64,000 nt of DNA from Hoeflea_A sp965228785 (GTDB taxonomy: Bacteria; Pseudomonadota; Alphaproteobacteria; Rhizobiales; Rhizobiaceae), in the NCBI GenBank assembly GCA_965228785.1, contig CBDDIF010000001.1, forward strand, positions 2,604,001-2,668,000, read 5' to 3'. Positions 33,370 through 41,246 of this stretch are shown here, in pieces (the first letter of the stretch is position 1; every line of letters begins with the position of its first letter). Made by a program: the position numbers and the translations under genes. The notes under the pieces are model-generated. The model saw only the letters and a list, made by a program, of their open reading frames with translations. It was not told the origin of the DNA and ran no database searches.

Positions 33370-34183
33370 AGGCTCGAGGGGCAAAGATCAGTTGATCGAG
33401 ATCCCGCTATCCGGAGGCAACACCAATTCCAGCGTCGTTCGTTCCGGCGATACGGTTCGTCGTGCGATGACCAATGCCAGCGAAACGATCCACAGATTGT
33501 TGCGGCATCTGGAAGCGGCGGGATTTTCTGCCTGTCCCAGGTTTCTGGGTATCGACGACAAAAACCGCGAAATCCTCAGTTATGTGGAGGGAGCTTCCAC
33601 AATACCCGACGCGCTGTGGGACAGCGACGAACCACTGATGCAGACAGCGCGACTGCTGCGGAGGTTGCACGATACGACGGTCGGTTTCGTAGCTGACGGC
33701 GGCGAACGTTGGGCGTTCTGTCATCCGGACAAGAACCGCCACGAAGTCATTTGTCACAACGATTTTGCGCCTTACAATTTCGTTTTCGAGGGTGTCGTGC
33801 CCTTGGCGGTTATCGACTTTGATCTCGCCGGTCCGGGCCCACGCCTGTGGGATGTTGCTTATGCGGCCTATTGGATGACCCCGCTGGCGTTCCATGCAGC
33901 CGATCTCAAATCCCGATCTGATGCCGATGTCAGGAACGGTTGCCGCCGGTTGAGACTGTTCTGCAGCACTTACGGCATTTCTGCAGACATCGATCTGCTT
34001 GAAACCGTCTCCGCAGTCCTCACCCATATGGGGGATGCGCAAGCGGCCGGGTCCATCCTAGGTGAGCGCGTTGCCGAGGCGCTGGAGCGTGACGGCCATT
34101 TCGACCATTGGCGACAAGAGCGCGACGCATTTAAACGCCACAAAAGCACCTTGGAAGCGGTGTTAGATCGAAGCCGGGCCTGA
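33362..34183 (+). CDS. Aminoglycoside phosphotransferase-like small-molecule kinase
   Basis: Protein kinase-like fold enzyme of about 273 residues. The catalytic loop VICHNDFAPYNFVF (HNDxxxxN) and the metal motif AVIDFDLAGPGPRLWDVAYA are intact. The N-lobe is short, and no classic P-loop is needed in this family. The start is uncertain: GTG 33362 overlaps the regulator stop by 8 bases, and TTG 33392 is an alternative. The family includes choline, homoserine, fructosamine and antibiotic kinases. Because it is coupled to an RpiR/SIS regulator, it might make the phosphorylated effector or phosphorylate the pathway substrate; that is speculation. Confidence 0.8.
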   Translation: MIKGSRGKDQLIEIPLSGGNTNSSVVRSGDTVRRAMTNASETIHRLLRHLEAAGFSACPRFLGIDDKNREILSYVEGASTIPDALWDSDEPLMQTARLLRRLHDTTVGFVADGGERWAFCHPDKNRHEVICHNDFAPYNFVFEGVVPLAVIDFDLAGPGPRLWDVAYAAYWMTPLAFHAADLKSRSDADVRNGCRRLRLFCSTYGISADIDLLETVSAVLTHMGDAQAAGSILGERVAEALERDGHFDHWRQERDAFKRHKSTLEAVLDRSRA

Positions 34184-34274
34184 TCTGTGCCGGCTTCGGC
34201 TGGTCGATTTGTCGTACCCCCACGTGCCCTTTTGTCCACTCGCCTTGCCGGCCCAAATCGCGTAAAGACGCACG

Positions 34275-34985
34275 ATGTCCATCTTTGCAAAACTCGGAGA
34301 CTTCATCGGCGGAGCCACCACGGGAGCGATCTCGGGGGTGATAGAGGCCGTGCGCACGGTGTTTGCCGGTGATCCGGAAACCCGGCGACGTGTTGCGTTC
34401 TCGGTAGCGATGATTGCGCTCTCCGCCAAGATGGCCAAGGCTGATGGCGTGGTGACACCGGATGAGGTGGAGGCTTTTCAGGAGATTTTCGAGATCCCGG
34501 ACAAGGAGGGCCGAAACGTCGCCAGGCTCTACAATCTCGCCAAGCAGGACGTGGCTGGCTACGAATCCTACGCCAGTAAAATGGCCGAACTGTGTGGTTC
34601 CGGTGAACCGAATTGCCTGGTGCTGGAGGACATTCTCGACGGCCTTTTTCATATCGCGAAGGCGGACGGTGTGCTGCACGAAAAGGAGCAGGCCTTCCTC
34701 GCCCGCGTGGCGGAAATCTTCATGGTGGACGAAACCAATTTCGAGCAGATTCTGGCGCGCCACGTTTATCGCACGCATCGCGACCCCTATGCCGTTCTCG
34801 GATTGAACAGGGGCACGTCGCTTGATGAAATCAAGAGCCGATATCGGCATCTGGTCAGGGAAAGTCACCCCGACCGGTTGATCGCCCGTGGCGTCCCGGA
34901 AGAATTCCTGGCCATTGCAAATGACCGTATGGCCGCACTGAACGAAGCATTCGCGGCAATCGAAAAAGACTTCAAGGCAGCATGA
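34275..34985 (+). CDS. TerB domain plus C-terminal J-domain protein (DjlA-like)
   Basis: Protein of 236 residues. The N-terminus has a glycine-rich hydrophobic stretch (LGDFIGGATTGAISGVIEAVRTV) that may touch the membrane. A TerB-like helical domain follows (VAMIALSAKMAKADGVVTPDEVEAFQEIF; GLFHIAKADGVLHEKEQAFLARVAEIF), with the repeated KADGV acidic motif. A C-terminal J domain with the HPD triad (YRHLVRESHPDRLIARGVPEE) should recruit DnaK. The layout resembles DjlA, which responds to envelope stress. It overlaps the amidase gene by 4 bases, linking it to cell-wall metabolism. Confidence 0.88.
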   Translation: MSIFAKLGDFIGGATTGAISGVIEAVRTVFAGDPETRRRVAFSVAMIALSAKMAKADGVVTPDEVEAFQEIFEIPDKEGRNVARLYNLAKQDVAGYESYASKMAELCGSGEPNCLVLEDILDGLFHIAKADGVLHEKEQAFLARVAEIFMVDETNFEQILARHVYRTHRDPYAVLGLNRGTSLDEIKSRYRHLVRESHPDRLIARGVPEEFLAIANDRMAALNEAFAAIEKDFKAA

Positions 34986-35752
34986 GCGACCTGCTCGCGG
35001 ACTTTCCCGGCGCCACACTTTGTCCGTCGCCCAATTTCGGTGAACGCGCGGCGGGTCGCTCGGTCGACATGATGGTGCTTCACTACACGGGGATGCAAAG
35101 CGGCGAGGCGGCGTTGAAATGGCTTTGCACGCCGGAGGCCGAGGTTTCCAGCCACTATCTGGTGCATGAGGACGGTCGCGTTATGCAGCTCGTTGCGGAA
35201 GCAAAGCGGGCCTGGCATGCCGGCAAGAGCCGTTGGAAGGGCGAAACGGACCTCAACTCCGCCTCCATCGGAATCGAGATCGTCAACACCGGTCATGATG
35301 GCGACTACCCGGATTTTCCGGGAGCGCAGATCGCGGCCGTGGTCGAATTGTGTCGGAACTGCGTCGACAGATGGTCAATCGCACCCGAGCGTGTGCTTGC
35401 TCACAGCGACATTGCGCCGCAGCGAAAGGAAGATCCGGGCGAGAAGTTTCCCTGGGGGCAGTTGCACGCCGCCGGCATCGGTCACTGGGTCGAACCGTCT
35501 CGCCAGAGCGGAGGTCGGTTCTTCCAAAGAGGCGATGAAGGGCAACCGATCGAAGCGTTGCAGGCGATGCTGTCGATCTACGGTTATGATATTGAAATAA
35601 ATGGAATTTTTGAAGAAAATACACATTCGGTCGTGGTCGCGTTTCAGCGTCATTTCCGTCCGTCGCGAATCGACGGAATTGCTGATGTTTCGACCATAGA
35701 AACTCTGCACCGATTGATTTCCACGCTGCCGAAAGAACCGTCCTCGACCTGA
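34982..35752 (+). CDS. N-acetylmuramoyl-L-alanine amidase (Amidase_2, AmiD/AmpD-like) with peptidoglycan-binding domain
   Basis: Zinc amidase of 256 residues that cuts the MurNAc-L-alanine bond. Zinc ligands are the His in MMVLHYTGM and the His in VLAHSDIAPQRKEDPGEKFPW, whose Lys-Asp-Pro-Gly-x-x-Phe-Pro stretch is family specific. SSHYLVHEDGRVMQLVAEAKRAWHAGKS lies between. The C-terminal 65 residues are a PG_binding_1 domain (PIEALQAMLSIYGYDIEINGIF). No signal peptide is visible, so it may act on cytosolic anhydromuropeptides like AmpD. The start overlaps the J-domain gene (ATGA). Confidence 0.9.
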   Translation: MSDLLADFPGATLCPSPNFGERAAGRSVDMMVLHYTGMQSGEAALKWLCTPEAEVSSHYLVHEDGRVMQLVAEAKRAWHAGKSRWKGETDLNSASIGIEIVNTGHDGDYPDFPGAQIAAVVELCRNCVDRWSIAPERVLAHSDIAPQRKEDPGEKFPWGQLHAAGIGHWVEPSRQSGGRFFQRGDEGQPIEALQAMLSIYGYDIEINGIFEENTHSVVVAFQRHFRPSRIDGIADVSTIETLHRLISTLPKEPSST

Positions 35753-35882
35753 TTTGTGCGCTGCGGTATCGGCAACTTTACAGCCTGTAACGCAACGTTA
35801 CGGCGCCGCCACCATTCGAGATTTTTCCGCATTAGGAATTGCCCCGCATTCAACGACAAGCGGCAATCAAGCCGCTGAACCA

Positions 35883-35914
35883 GCCGCCTTTGGTCACGCG
35901 TAGGCGGCGCTTTT
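35883..35914 (+). terminator. Probable terminator after the amidase gene
   Basis: GCCGCCT (35883-35889) pairs with AGGCGGC (35902-35908) around a 12-base loop and is followed by GCTTTTG. It lies between the amidase stop and the lytic transglycosylase start. The T tract is short, so termination may be partial. Confidence 0.5.
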
Positions 35915-35929
35915 GTGCGGAGTAATGGA

Positions 35930-36457
35930 ATGAAAGGACTTGGAACCATTGTCTTTGCGGCGACCTGCGCCGTGATGGTTTCGTTTGGAGGTGCCCTGGC
36001 GGATGAAAGCGCCGAGGGTGATAACAAAGGGATCGATCTCAAAGCGATCACAGCTTCGATTTTCAACGGCACCAAGGCGGAGGTCGCGGATTCGAAATAT
36101 TCGAACCTGATCAACCGCTATGCCCGCAAACACGGTGTTCCGTCCAACCTGGCGCATGCCATCGTTCGGGTGGAAAGCAATTTCAATCCCAAGGCCCGCG
36201 GCCGGGCAGGTGAAGTCGGGCTGATGCAGATCAAGCTGGCGACCGCCCGGCTGATGGGGTACCGGGGCTCACGAAAAGGGCTCTACGACCCGGAGACCAA
36301 CATCAAGTACGGCATGAAATATCTTGGCGGCGCTCACAAGCTGAGTGGCGGCGATACCTGCGGCACGGTGCTGCGTTACAATGCCGGTCACGGCGCCAAA
36401 CGCATGAACCGGGTGTCCTCGCGCTATTGCACAAAGGTGCGCAAGATCATCGGCTAG
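35930..36457 (+). CDS. Lytic transglycosylase, SLT domain
   Basis: Secreted murein lytic transglycosylase of 175 residues. The signal peptide (GTIVFAATCAVMVSFGGALA) is followed by a short acidic linker and an SLT_1 domain. The catalytic Glu is in VRVESNFNPKARG, followed by EVGLMQIKLATARLMGY and the terminal YNAGHG substrate-groove motif. ATG 35930 with CGGAG upstream is chosen over an in-frame GTG 15 bases earlier. It follows the amidase gene and precedes the division cluster, so this whole block serves the wall. Its stop codon forms part of the first palindromic repeat. Confidence 0.92.
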   Translation: MKGLGTIVFAATCAVMVSFGGALADESAEGDNKGIDLKAITASIFNGTKAEVADSKYSNLINRYARKHGVPSNLAHAIVRVESNFNPKARGRAGEVGLMQIKLATARLMGYRGSRKGLYDPETNIKYGMKYLGGAHKLSGGDTCGTVLRYNAGHGAKRMNRVSSRYCTKVRKIIG

Positions 36458-36531
36458 TGTAGTGGATTTGAAGTTCCTATCATTGTTATGTCGAGCTCTG
36501 CAGGAACTTCAAATCAAAAAAACCCACACTA
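36455..36531. repeat. Palindromic repeat element, copy 1
   Basis: A 77-base imperfect palindrome: outer ends TAGTGT (36455-36460) and ACACTA (36526-36531), and inner perfect 14-bp arms GATTTGAAGTTCCT (36465-36478) and its complement (36502-36515). The T-rich complement of AAAAAAACCC follows the inner stem. It shares TAGTGT-N5-ATYTGAAGTTC with copy 2, so both belong to one family. It starts on the stop codon of the lytic transglycosylase gene and may double as its terminator. Confidence 0.65.
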
Positions 36532-36545
36532 GAATCATGATCTTG

Positions 36546-36620
36546 CTGGTGTCCTGATAGAATCTGAAGTTTGTTCGGAGCACGCTGCACAATGAGCGAA
36601 CTTCAGATTCAGGACACTAG
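36546..36620. repeat. Palindromic repeat element, copy 2
   Basis: A 75-base imperfect palindrome. The right arm (36597-36620) reads, on the minus strand, CTAGTGTCCTGA then ATCTGAAGTTCG. The left arm (36546-36577) matches it with a short insertion (TAG at 36558-36560) and one mismatch (CTGGTG). It lies 14 bases after copy 1. The pair looks like short intergenic mobile palindromes (REP or MITE-like) rather than parts of rnpB. Confidence 0.6.
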
Positions 36621-36754
36621 CCGGGTTGCCGGGGGAAGCCTCCCGGGCGATTGCCGCCTAAGTGGCGATGTCGACCCGGGAGGTCTTTGCAGCCGATCCT
36701 TGCCCGGTGCAATGGGGAAAAGGCTCGCAATTACAGATCGTCTCGTCTATGAGA

Positions 36755-37190
36755 CCGTTGCCAGCCGGCCGGGCAGCCGCGCTTCGCAATGCCGAAAGGC
36801 AGCGGGGTGAGGAAAGTCCGGGCTCCACGGAAACACGGTGCCGGATAACGTCCGGCGGGGGCAACCCCAGGGACAGTGCCACAGAAAGCAAACCGCCCCG
36901 CCTGCATTCCTGTCGCCGGTCGACGGGAATGCCGGCGGGGTAAGGGTGAAAGGGTGGGGTAAGAGCCCACCGCGCCTCTGGCAACAGCGGCGGCACGGTA
37001 AACCCCACCGGGAGCAAGACCGAATAGGGATGACGCGGGGCGCGAGCCCCGGCCTGTTTCCGGGCTGGTCATCCGGGTTGGTTGCTCGAGGCCGCACGCA
37101 AGCGCGGTCCCAGAGGAATGGCTGCCGCGTCCCGTCGCTTCGGCGAAGGGGCCATACAGAACCCGGCTTACAGGCCGGCTGGCATTTCAA
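36755..37190 (+). ncRNA. rnpB: RNase P RNA (class A)
   Basis: Catalytic RNA of RNase P, which trims tRNA 5' ends. The conserved core is present: GAGGAAAGTCCGGGCTCC (about 36810-36827), the ACAGTGCCACAGAAA region near 36874, GGTAAACCCC near 36998, AGAGGAATGGCTGCC near 37112 and the 3' end ACAGAACCCGGCTTACA. The terminal helix P1 is an 11-bp perfect pairing, GCCAGCCGGCC (36760-36770) with 37173-37183. Length is about 430 bases, normal for alphaproteobacteria. Ends are approximate. The 130 bases before it, from 36621, are GC-rich, carry no gene, and should hold its promoter. Confidence 0.95.
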
Positions 37191-37265
37191 ACACACGTTC
37201 AGGCATGCGAGGGAGCGTTACCAGTTGCGATGCGGCAACCAATCTGGTGTCGCATGTTCCGCTTC

Positions 37266-37281
37266 TTAATCGGTTGTTAAC
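37266..37281. promoter_or_regulatory. CtrA binding site upstream of the division cluster
   Basis: TTAA-TCGGTTG-TTAAC matches the full CtrA consensus TTAA-N7-TTAAC. It lies about 235 bases upstream of mraZ, between rnpB and the MraZ boxes. CtrA couples division genes to the cell cycle in alphaproteobacteria, so control of the dcw transcript is a reasonable inference. Confidence 0.6.
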
Positions 37282-37332
37282 CATAATTGGGGCTCAATGG
37301 CAGGCGTGAGCACAAGGCGATGAAGCCTTATT

Positions 37333-37366
37333 CCCATTGACGCCCAAATTGTCCCATGTTATCCCA
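37333..37366 (-). promoter_or_regulatory. Four MraZ boxes upstream of mraZ
   Basis: CCCA occurs at 37333, 37343, 37353 and 37363, an exact 10-base period; on the minus strand these are four TGGG repeats. MraZ binds arrays of TGGGN units spaced by 5 bases in front of its own operon, so autoregulation is expected. The array ends 149 bases before the mraZ ATG, so the promoter should be close by. The orientation is opposite to that described for E. coli. Confidence 0.75.
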
Positions 37367-37515
37367 AAAAGATCGTTGGGGGTGGTTAGCTGTAGCCCCG
37401 TTGCAGGTGCATTTCGGACCGAGTGATTGGAGACCGGATCCTGCGAGCGTGCGGTCGGTGATCTCCGGAGGCGGTATGTTATGGTCCTCAGGCGCGGAAG
37501 CGGCGGTTTTGCGTA

Positions 37516-37974
37516 ATGAACCGGTTCCTGTCGAATGCGACAAAAAAGATCGATGTGAAGGGAAGGGTGTCGGTTCCGGCACAATTTCGCACCGTTCTGA
37601 CGCGCCTTGGAATTCAGGACCTCTACGCCATTCAGGATTTCGTCTATCCGGCCATCACGGTGGGCGGGCCCGATCTGCTCGACCGCTACGAACGACCGAT
37701 CGTCGATGCGGACCCGTTTTCGGTCGAAGCCAACGAAATGTCGCTGCTGATCCATGGCGGCGGCGTGTTCATGAAGCTGGATGGCGAAGGTCGCCTGTCT
37801 GTGACCGACTTCATCCGAGACTATACCGGTATTACCGATCAGGTGACCTTTGTCGGTCGTGCCGACCATTTTCAGCTCTGGGATCCCGCCCAGTACGAGG
37901 AACGGCGGCGGGATGCTCTCAGCAGGCGCTTGGCGGGTGGACAGGCCAGCGCTGGCCAAGGAGGAACGGGATGA
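37516..37974 (+). CDS. mraZ: Transcriptional regulator MraZ
   Basis: First gene of the dcw cluster, 152 residues. Two SpoVT-AbrB-like repeats: FLSNATKKIDVKGRVSVPAQFRTVL at the N-terminus and VFMKLDGEGRLSVTDFIRDYTGITDQVTFVGRADHFQLWDP in the second half. It forms ring oligomers that bind TGGG repeats and repress the cluster. Its stop overlaps the start of rsmH (ATGA at 37971). The longer frame that runs across this gene in another phase is a shadow of rsmH. Confidence 0.95.
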   Translation: MNRFLSNATKKIDVKGRVSVPAQFRTVLTRLGIQDLYAIQDFVYPAITVGGPDLLDRYERPIVDADPFSVEANEMSLLIHGGGVFMKLDGEGRLSVTDFIRDYTGITDQVTFVGRADHFQLWDPAQYEERRRDALSRRLAGGQASAGQGGTG

Positions 37975-38999
37975 CGGCGGACTCTGGCACCATCTCGAAT
38001 GGTGCCGGTGGCGGACCAGTTCGTCACATCCCGGTTCTCCTGGCGGAAGTTCTGGACGCATTGCAGCCGAAACGAGGCGAGATCATTCTCGACGGCACCT
38101 TTGGTGCCGGCGGCTACAGCCGTGCTGTACTAGAGGCAGGGGCGGATGTCATCGGGCTTGACCGCGATCCGTCGGCGATCATCGGCGGAGAGGGTCTGGT
38201 AAAGACATTTGACGGCCGATTGAGGCTAGTCGAGGCGCGTTTCAGCGAGCTGGAACAGCATGTGCCGGACGATGGTCTTGACGGCATCATGCTCGATGTG
38301 GGCGTGTCGTCCATGCAGATCGACGAAGCCGCTCGTGGCTTCTCGTTTCAAAAAGACGGACCGCTCGACATGCGGATGGCGGCGCAGGGGCCAACAGCGG
38401 CGGATGTAGTCAACCGGCTGAAGCCGGGCGAACTCGCGCGGATTTTCGGCATCCTGGGTGAGGAGCGGCAGGCGGGGCGCATCGCCCGTGCAATCGACAA
38501 ACAGCGGCGTTCAGAGCCGTTCGAGACGACGCGTCAGCTGGCGCAGTTGGTCGAAACGGTCAACCCGCGTCGCATGCGTGACAAGATCCATCCGGCAACA
38601 CGTGTGTTTCAGGCATTGCGTATCTTCGTCAACGAAGAACTGTCCGAGTTGGCCGATGCCCTGTTTGCTGCCGAAAAAGTGCTGCGGCCAGGCGGTCGCC
38701 TCGTTGTCGTGAGTTTTCACTCTCTGGAGGATCGCATCGTTAAGCGGTTCTTCCAATCGCGTTTTGGCCGGTCGGGGTCGGGCTCGCGACATCTGCCGGA
38801 AACGACCGCGATTGCAGCCAGCTTCGAACCGGTCGGCAAGATCATGATAGCCGCAAGCGACGTGGAGGCGGCTGACAATCCACGGGCCCGATCCGCCAAG
38901 TTGCGAGCGGGACGACGGACCGACGCACCGCCGATGCCTTTGGAGACATCGATCTCGGGGCTCCCGAAACTGCCTGATCTGACTGTGCTGGGAGGCTGA
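37971..38999 (+). CDS. rsmH: 16S rRNA (cytosine1402-N4)-methyltransferase RsmH
   Basis: SAM-dependent methyltransferase of 342 residues (formerly MraW) that modifies C1402 in the ribosomal P site. Motifs: HIPVLLAEVLDAL, DGTFGAGGYSRAVLEAGA, DGIMLDVGVSSMQIDEAARGFSFQKDGPLDMRM and RPGGRLVVVSFHSLEDRIVKRFF. ATG 37971 follows GGAGGAACGGG and overlaps the mraZ stop. The open frame continues 205 codons upstream through mraZ, but that is out of phase with any real product. Confidence 0.96.
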   Translation: MTADSGTISNGAGGGPVRHIPVLLAEVLDALQPKRGEIILDGTFGAGGYSRAVLEAGADVIGLDRDPSAIIGGEGLVKTFDGRLRLVEARFSELEQHVPDDGLDGIMLDVGVSSMQIDEAARGFSFQKDGPLDMRMAAQGPTAADVVNRLKPGELARIFGILGEERQAGRIARAIDKQRRSEPFETTRQLAQLVETVNPRRMRDKIHPATRVFQALRIFVNEELSELADALFAAEKVLRPGGRLVVVSFHSLEDRIVKRFFQSRFGRSGSGSRHLPETTAIAASFEPVGKIMIAASDVEAADNPRARSAKLRAGRRTDAPPMPLETSISGLPKLPDLTVLGG

Positions 39000-39002
39000 G
39001 CG

Positions 39003-39368
39003 ATGTTGAAGACCGTTGACTTCGTGATCATTGGCCTGATGGCAGCGGCGGCCGTCATGACCTTCCAGATCAAGTACCAGACCGACAAGCAGCTTGAGGA
39101 AATCCGTCAGCTCGAAGCCCAGATCCAGTTGGAGGAAGATACGATCGACCTGCTGAATGCGGACTGGAGCCTGCTGATCCAGCCGGCGCGTTTGCAGGAA
39201 CTGGTCAGACTGCATGCTGACGAACTTGGTTTGCAGATCACCGAGGCACATCAGATCGTGCGCCCGCAGGAACTGCCGGCGAGGGTCCTTGATCTGCCCG
39301 ATCCCGATCGCGAGCGGGTCGCCGAAGCCGTCGACAACAACACGCTCACCGGATCGGTGGGGCAATGA
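39003..39368 (+). CDS. ftsL: Cell division protein FtsL
   Basis: Bitopic division protein of 121 residues: a short N-terminal cytosolic stub, one membrane helix (FVIIGLMAAAAVMTF) and a periplasmic coiled coil (QTDKQLEEIRQLEAQIQLEEDTIDLLNADWSLLIQPARLQELV). The last motif, ADWSLLIQPARL, is typical of alphaproteobacterial FtsL. It works with FtsB and FtsQ to activate FtsW-FtsI. It starts 3 bases after rsmH and overlaps ftsI by 4 bases. Confidence 0.9.
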   Translation: MLKTVDFVIIGLMAAAAVMTFQIKYQTDKQLEEIRQLEAQIQLEEDTIDLLNADWSLLIQPARLQELVRLHADELGLQITEAHQIVRPQELPARVLDLPDPDRERVAEAVDNNTLTGSVGQ

Positions 39369-41107
39369 TGCTCTCGTTCGCGCGTCAATCGGTATCCGGC
39401 TTTCGCCGCCGCAAGGGTGGGCAACAGGAAGGCGGTGCTGACCCGATCCGCATAGAGGGCAGTCGCAAGTCATCCGGACGTCAAACCAAGAACCGCATAT
39501 CATTGGTGATGATCGGCGCCTGTCTCATCTACGCCATCATTGCCGGGCGGTTGGTTGAGTACGGTCTGCGTGATCTGACGACGGTCGCAAGCATTGCTCG
39601 CGGCGATGCCCTGCTGGCCTCGCGGCCCGATCTTCTCGACCGCCATGGCAAAGTTTTGGCCACTGACATTCGCACGGTGTCGCTCTATGCCAGCCCGCAC
39701 AAGATTACGGATCCCGACGAGGTGATCGAGGCACTTGCGACGGTGCTGCCTGAGCTCGATGCGCGGACCGTGTATCGCAAGCTGACGTCGAAATCCTACT
39801 TCCAATGGCTACGACGTCAGCTCACACCAAAACAGCAGAATGACATTCTTGCGCTCGGTTTGCCCGGCATCGGATTCCGGCCCGAAAAGCGCCGCTTCTA
39901 TCCCGGCGGAACCACCGCTTCGCACATCGTCGGTCACGTCAATATCGACAACAAGGGCATTGCCGGGATGGAGAAATTTGTCGACGGCCAGGGGCTGGCG
40001 GATCTGGCCGCAGCTGGCATGACCGTCGACCGGCAACTCGAGCCAGTGCACCTGTCCGTCGATTTGCGCGTCCAGCACGTGGTACGCGACGAACTGGCTG
40101 CTGCGATGCAACGCTATCGGGCGATCGCCGCCGGTGCCGTAGTGCTGAATGCCAAAACCGGCGAAGTGATCGCCATGTCGTCACTGCCCGATTACGATCC
40201 GAACATCCCGGCGCAGGCGCTGGAGAAGGATCGCATGAACCGCATGTCGGCCGGCACCTACGAAATGGGGTCGACCTTCAAGGCATTCACGACCGCGATG
40301 GCGCTGGACTCCGGCCTTGTGGATCTGGAGGACCGGTTCGACGCGCGTCGCCCGATCCGAATAGCCGGGCATACAATCCGCGATTTCCATGGCAAACACC
40401 GCATCCTGACGGTGCCGGAGATCTTCATCTACTCGTCGAATATCGGAACGGCCAAAATGGCTGATGTCGTTGGCATCGACGGGCAGAGGGAGTTCCTGAC
40501 GCGTGTCGGCCTGCTGACCCGGCTGCCGACCGAACTGCCGGAGGTAAAGGTTCCGAGCCAGCCGAAGAAATGGAAGAAGATCAATTCGATCACCATCTCG
40601 TTCGGCCACGGTGTAGCTACAACGCCGCTTCAGACGGCGGTCGCCGCGGCGGCCATGCTCAATGGCGGCCGGTTGATGCCTCCGACATTCCTGCCGCGCA
40701 CGCTGGACGAGGCACTGCAGGTGTCGACGCAAGTCATCAAGCCGGAAACCAGCAGCGCCATGCGCTACCTGATGCGCCTCAACGTCGAGAAGGGATCGGG
40801 TCGCCGCGCCGAGGTGCCGGGCTTCCGTGTCGGCGGTAAAACCGGCACCGCGGAAAAAGTGGTCAACGGGCGTTACTCTTCGAGCGTGCGCTTCAACGCG
40901 TTCTTGTCGGCGTTCCCGATCGAGGATCCGGAATTCGTCGTGCTGGTGGTGATCGACGAACCGAAGCCGGCTGAAGGCCAGCACTCGGCGACCGCCGGTC
41001 TCAACGCCGCCCCCACCGTCAAAGCCATCATTCGCCGGTCCGCCGCCATTCTGGGCGTTCGGCCGACCTTCGGCGACGATGGTGATGCCTTGCTCGTGTC
41101 ATATTGA
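39365..41107 (+). CDS. ftsI: Peptidoglycan D,D-transpeptidase FtsI (PBP3)
   Basis: Septal class B penicillin-binding protein of 580 residues. After an arginine-rich cytosolic N-terminus there is one membrane helix (RISLVMIGACLIYAIIAGRLVEY), a pedestal domain, and a transpeptidase domain with all three motifs: STFK at 303-306 (nucleophile Ser303), SSN at 357-359 and KTGT at 492-495. It cross-links septal murein with FtsW. The start overlaps ftsL. A 139-base gap then separates it from murE-murF; it contains no gene but carries a small GGAATC-GGC-GATTCC hairpin near 41131. Confidence 0.96.
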   Translation: MMLSFARQSVSGFRRRKGGQQEGGADPIRIEGSRKSSGRQTKNRISLVMIGACLIYAIIAGRLVEYGLRDLTTVASIARGDALLASRPDLLDRHGKVLATDIRTVSLYASPHKITDPDEVIEALATVLPELDARTVYRKLTSKSYFQWLRRQLTPKQQNDILALGLPGIGFRPEKRRFYPGGTTASHIVGHVNIDNKGIAGMEKFVDGQGLADLAAAGMTVDRQLEPVHLSVDLRVQHVVRDELAAAMQRYRAIAAGAVVLNAKTGEVIAMSSLPDYDPNIPAQALEKDRMNRMSAGTYEMGSTFKAFTTAMALDSGLVDLEDRFDARRPIRIAGHTIRDFHGKHRILTVPEIFIYSSNIGTAKMADVVGIDGQREFLTRVGLLTRLPTELPEVKVPSQPKKWKKINSITISFGHGVATTPLQTAVAAAAMLNGGRLMPPTFLPRTLDEALQVSTQVIKPETSSAMRYLMRLNVEKGSGRRAEVPGFRVGGKTGTAEKVVNGRYSSSVRFNAFLSAFPIEDPEFVVLVVIDEPKPAEGQHSATAGLNAAPTVKAIIRRSAAILGVRPTFGDDGDALLVSY

Positions 41108-41246
41108 GTCTGACATAAGCGCGTAGAGTGTTCGGAATCGGCGATTCCCGCAGCCACAGGCAGGAAGCAGCCCGTTCGCGTCAGTATCGAAGCCGGCACT
41201 GGGCGTTTCGTCGCGCCGGGCATCAGAGGGACCGTTACGCAGCGCA

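Noticed and set aside
37356..37970. Upstream extension of the rsmH frame across mraZ
   Set aside because: It is a shadow frame; mraZ is unmistakable in this interval and rsmH has its own ribosome-binding site at 37971.
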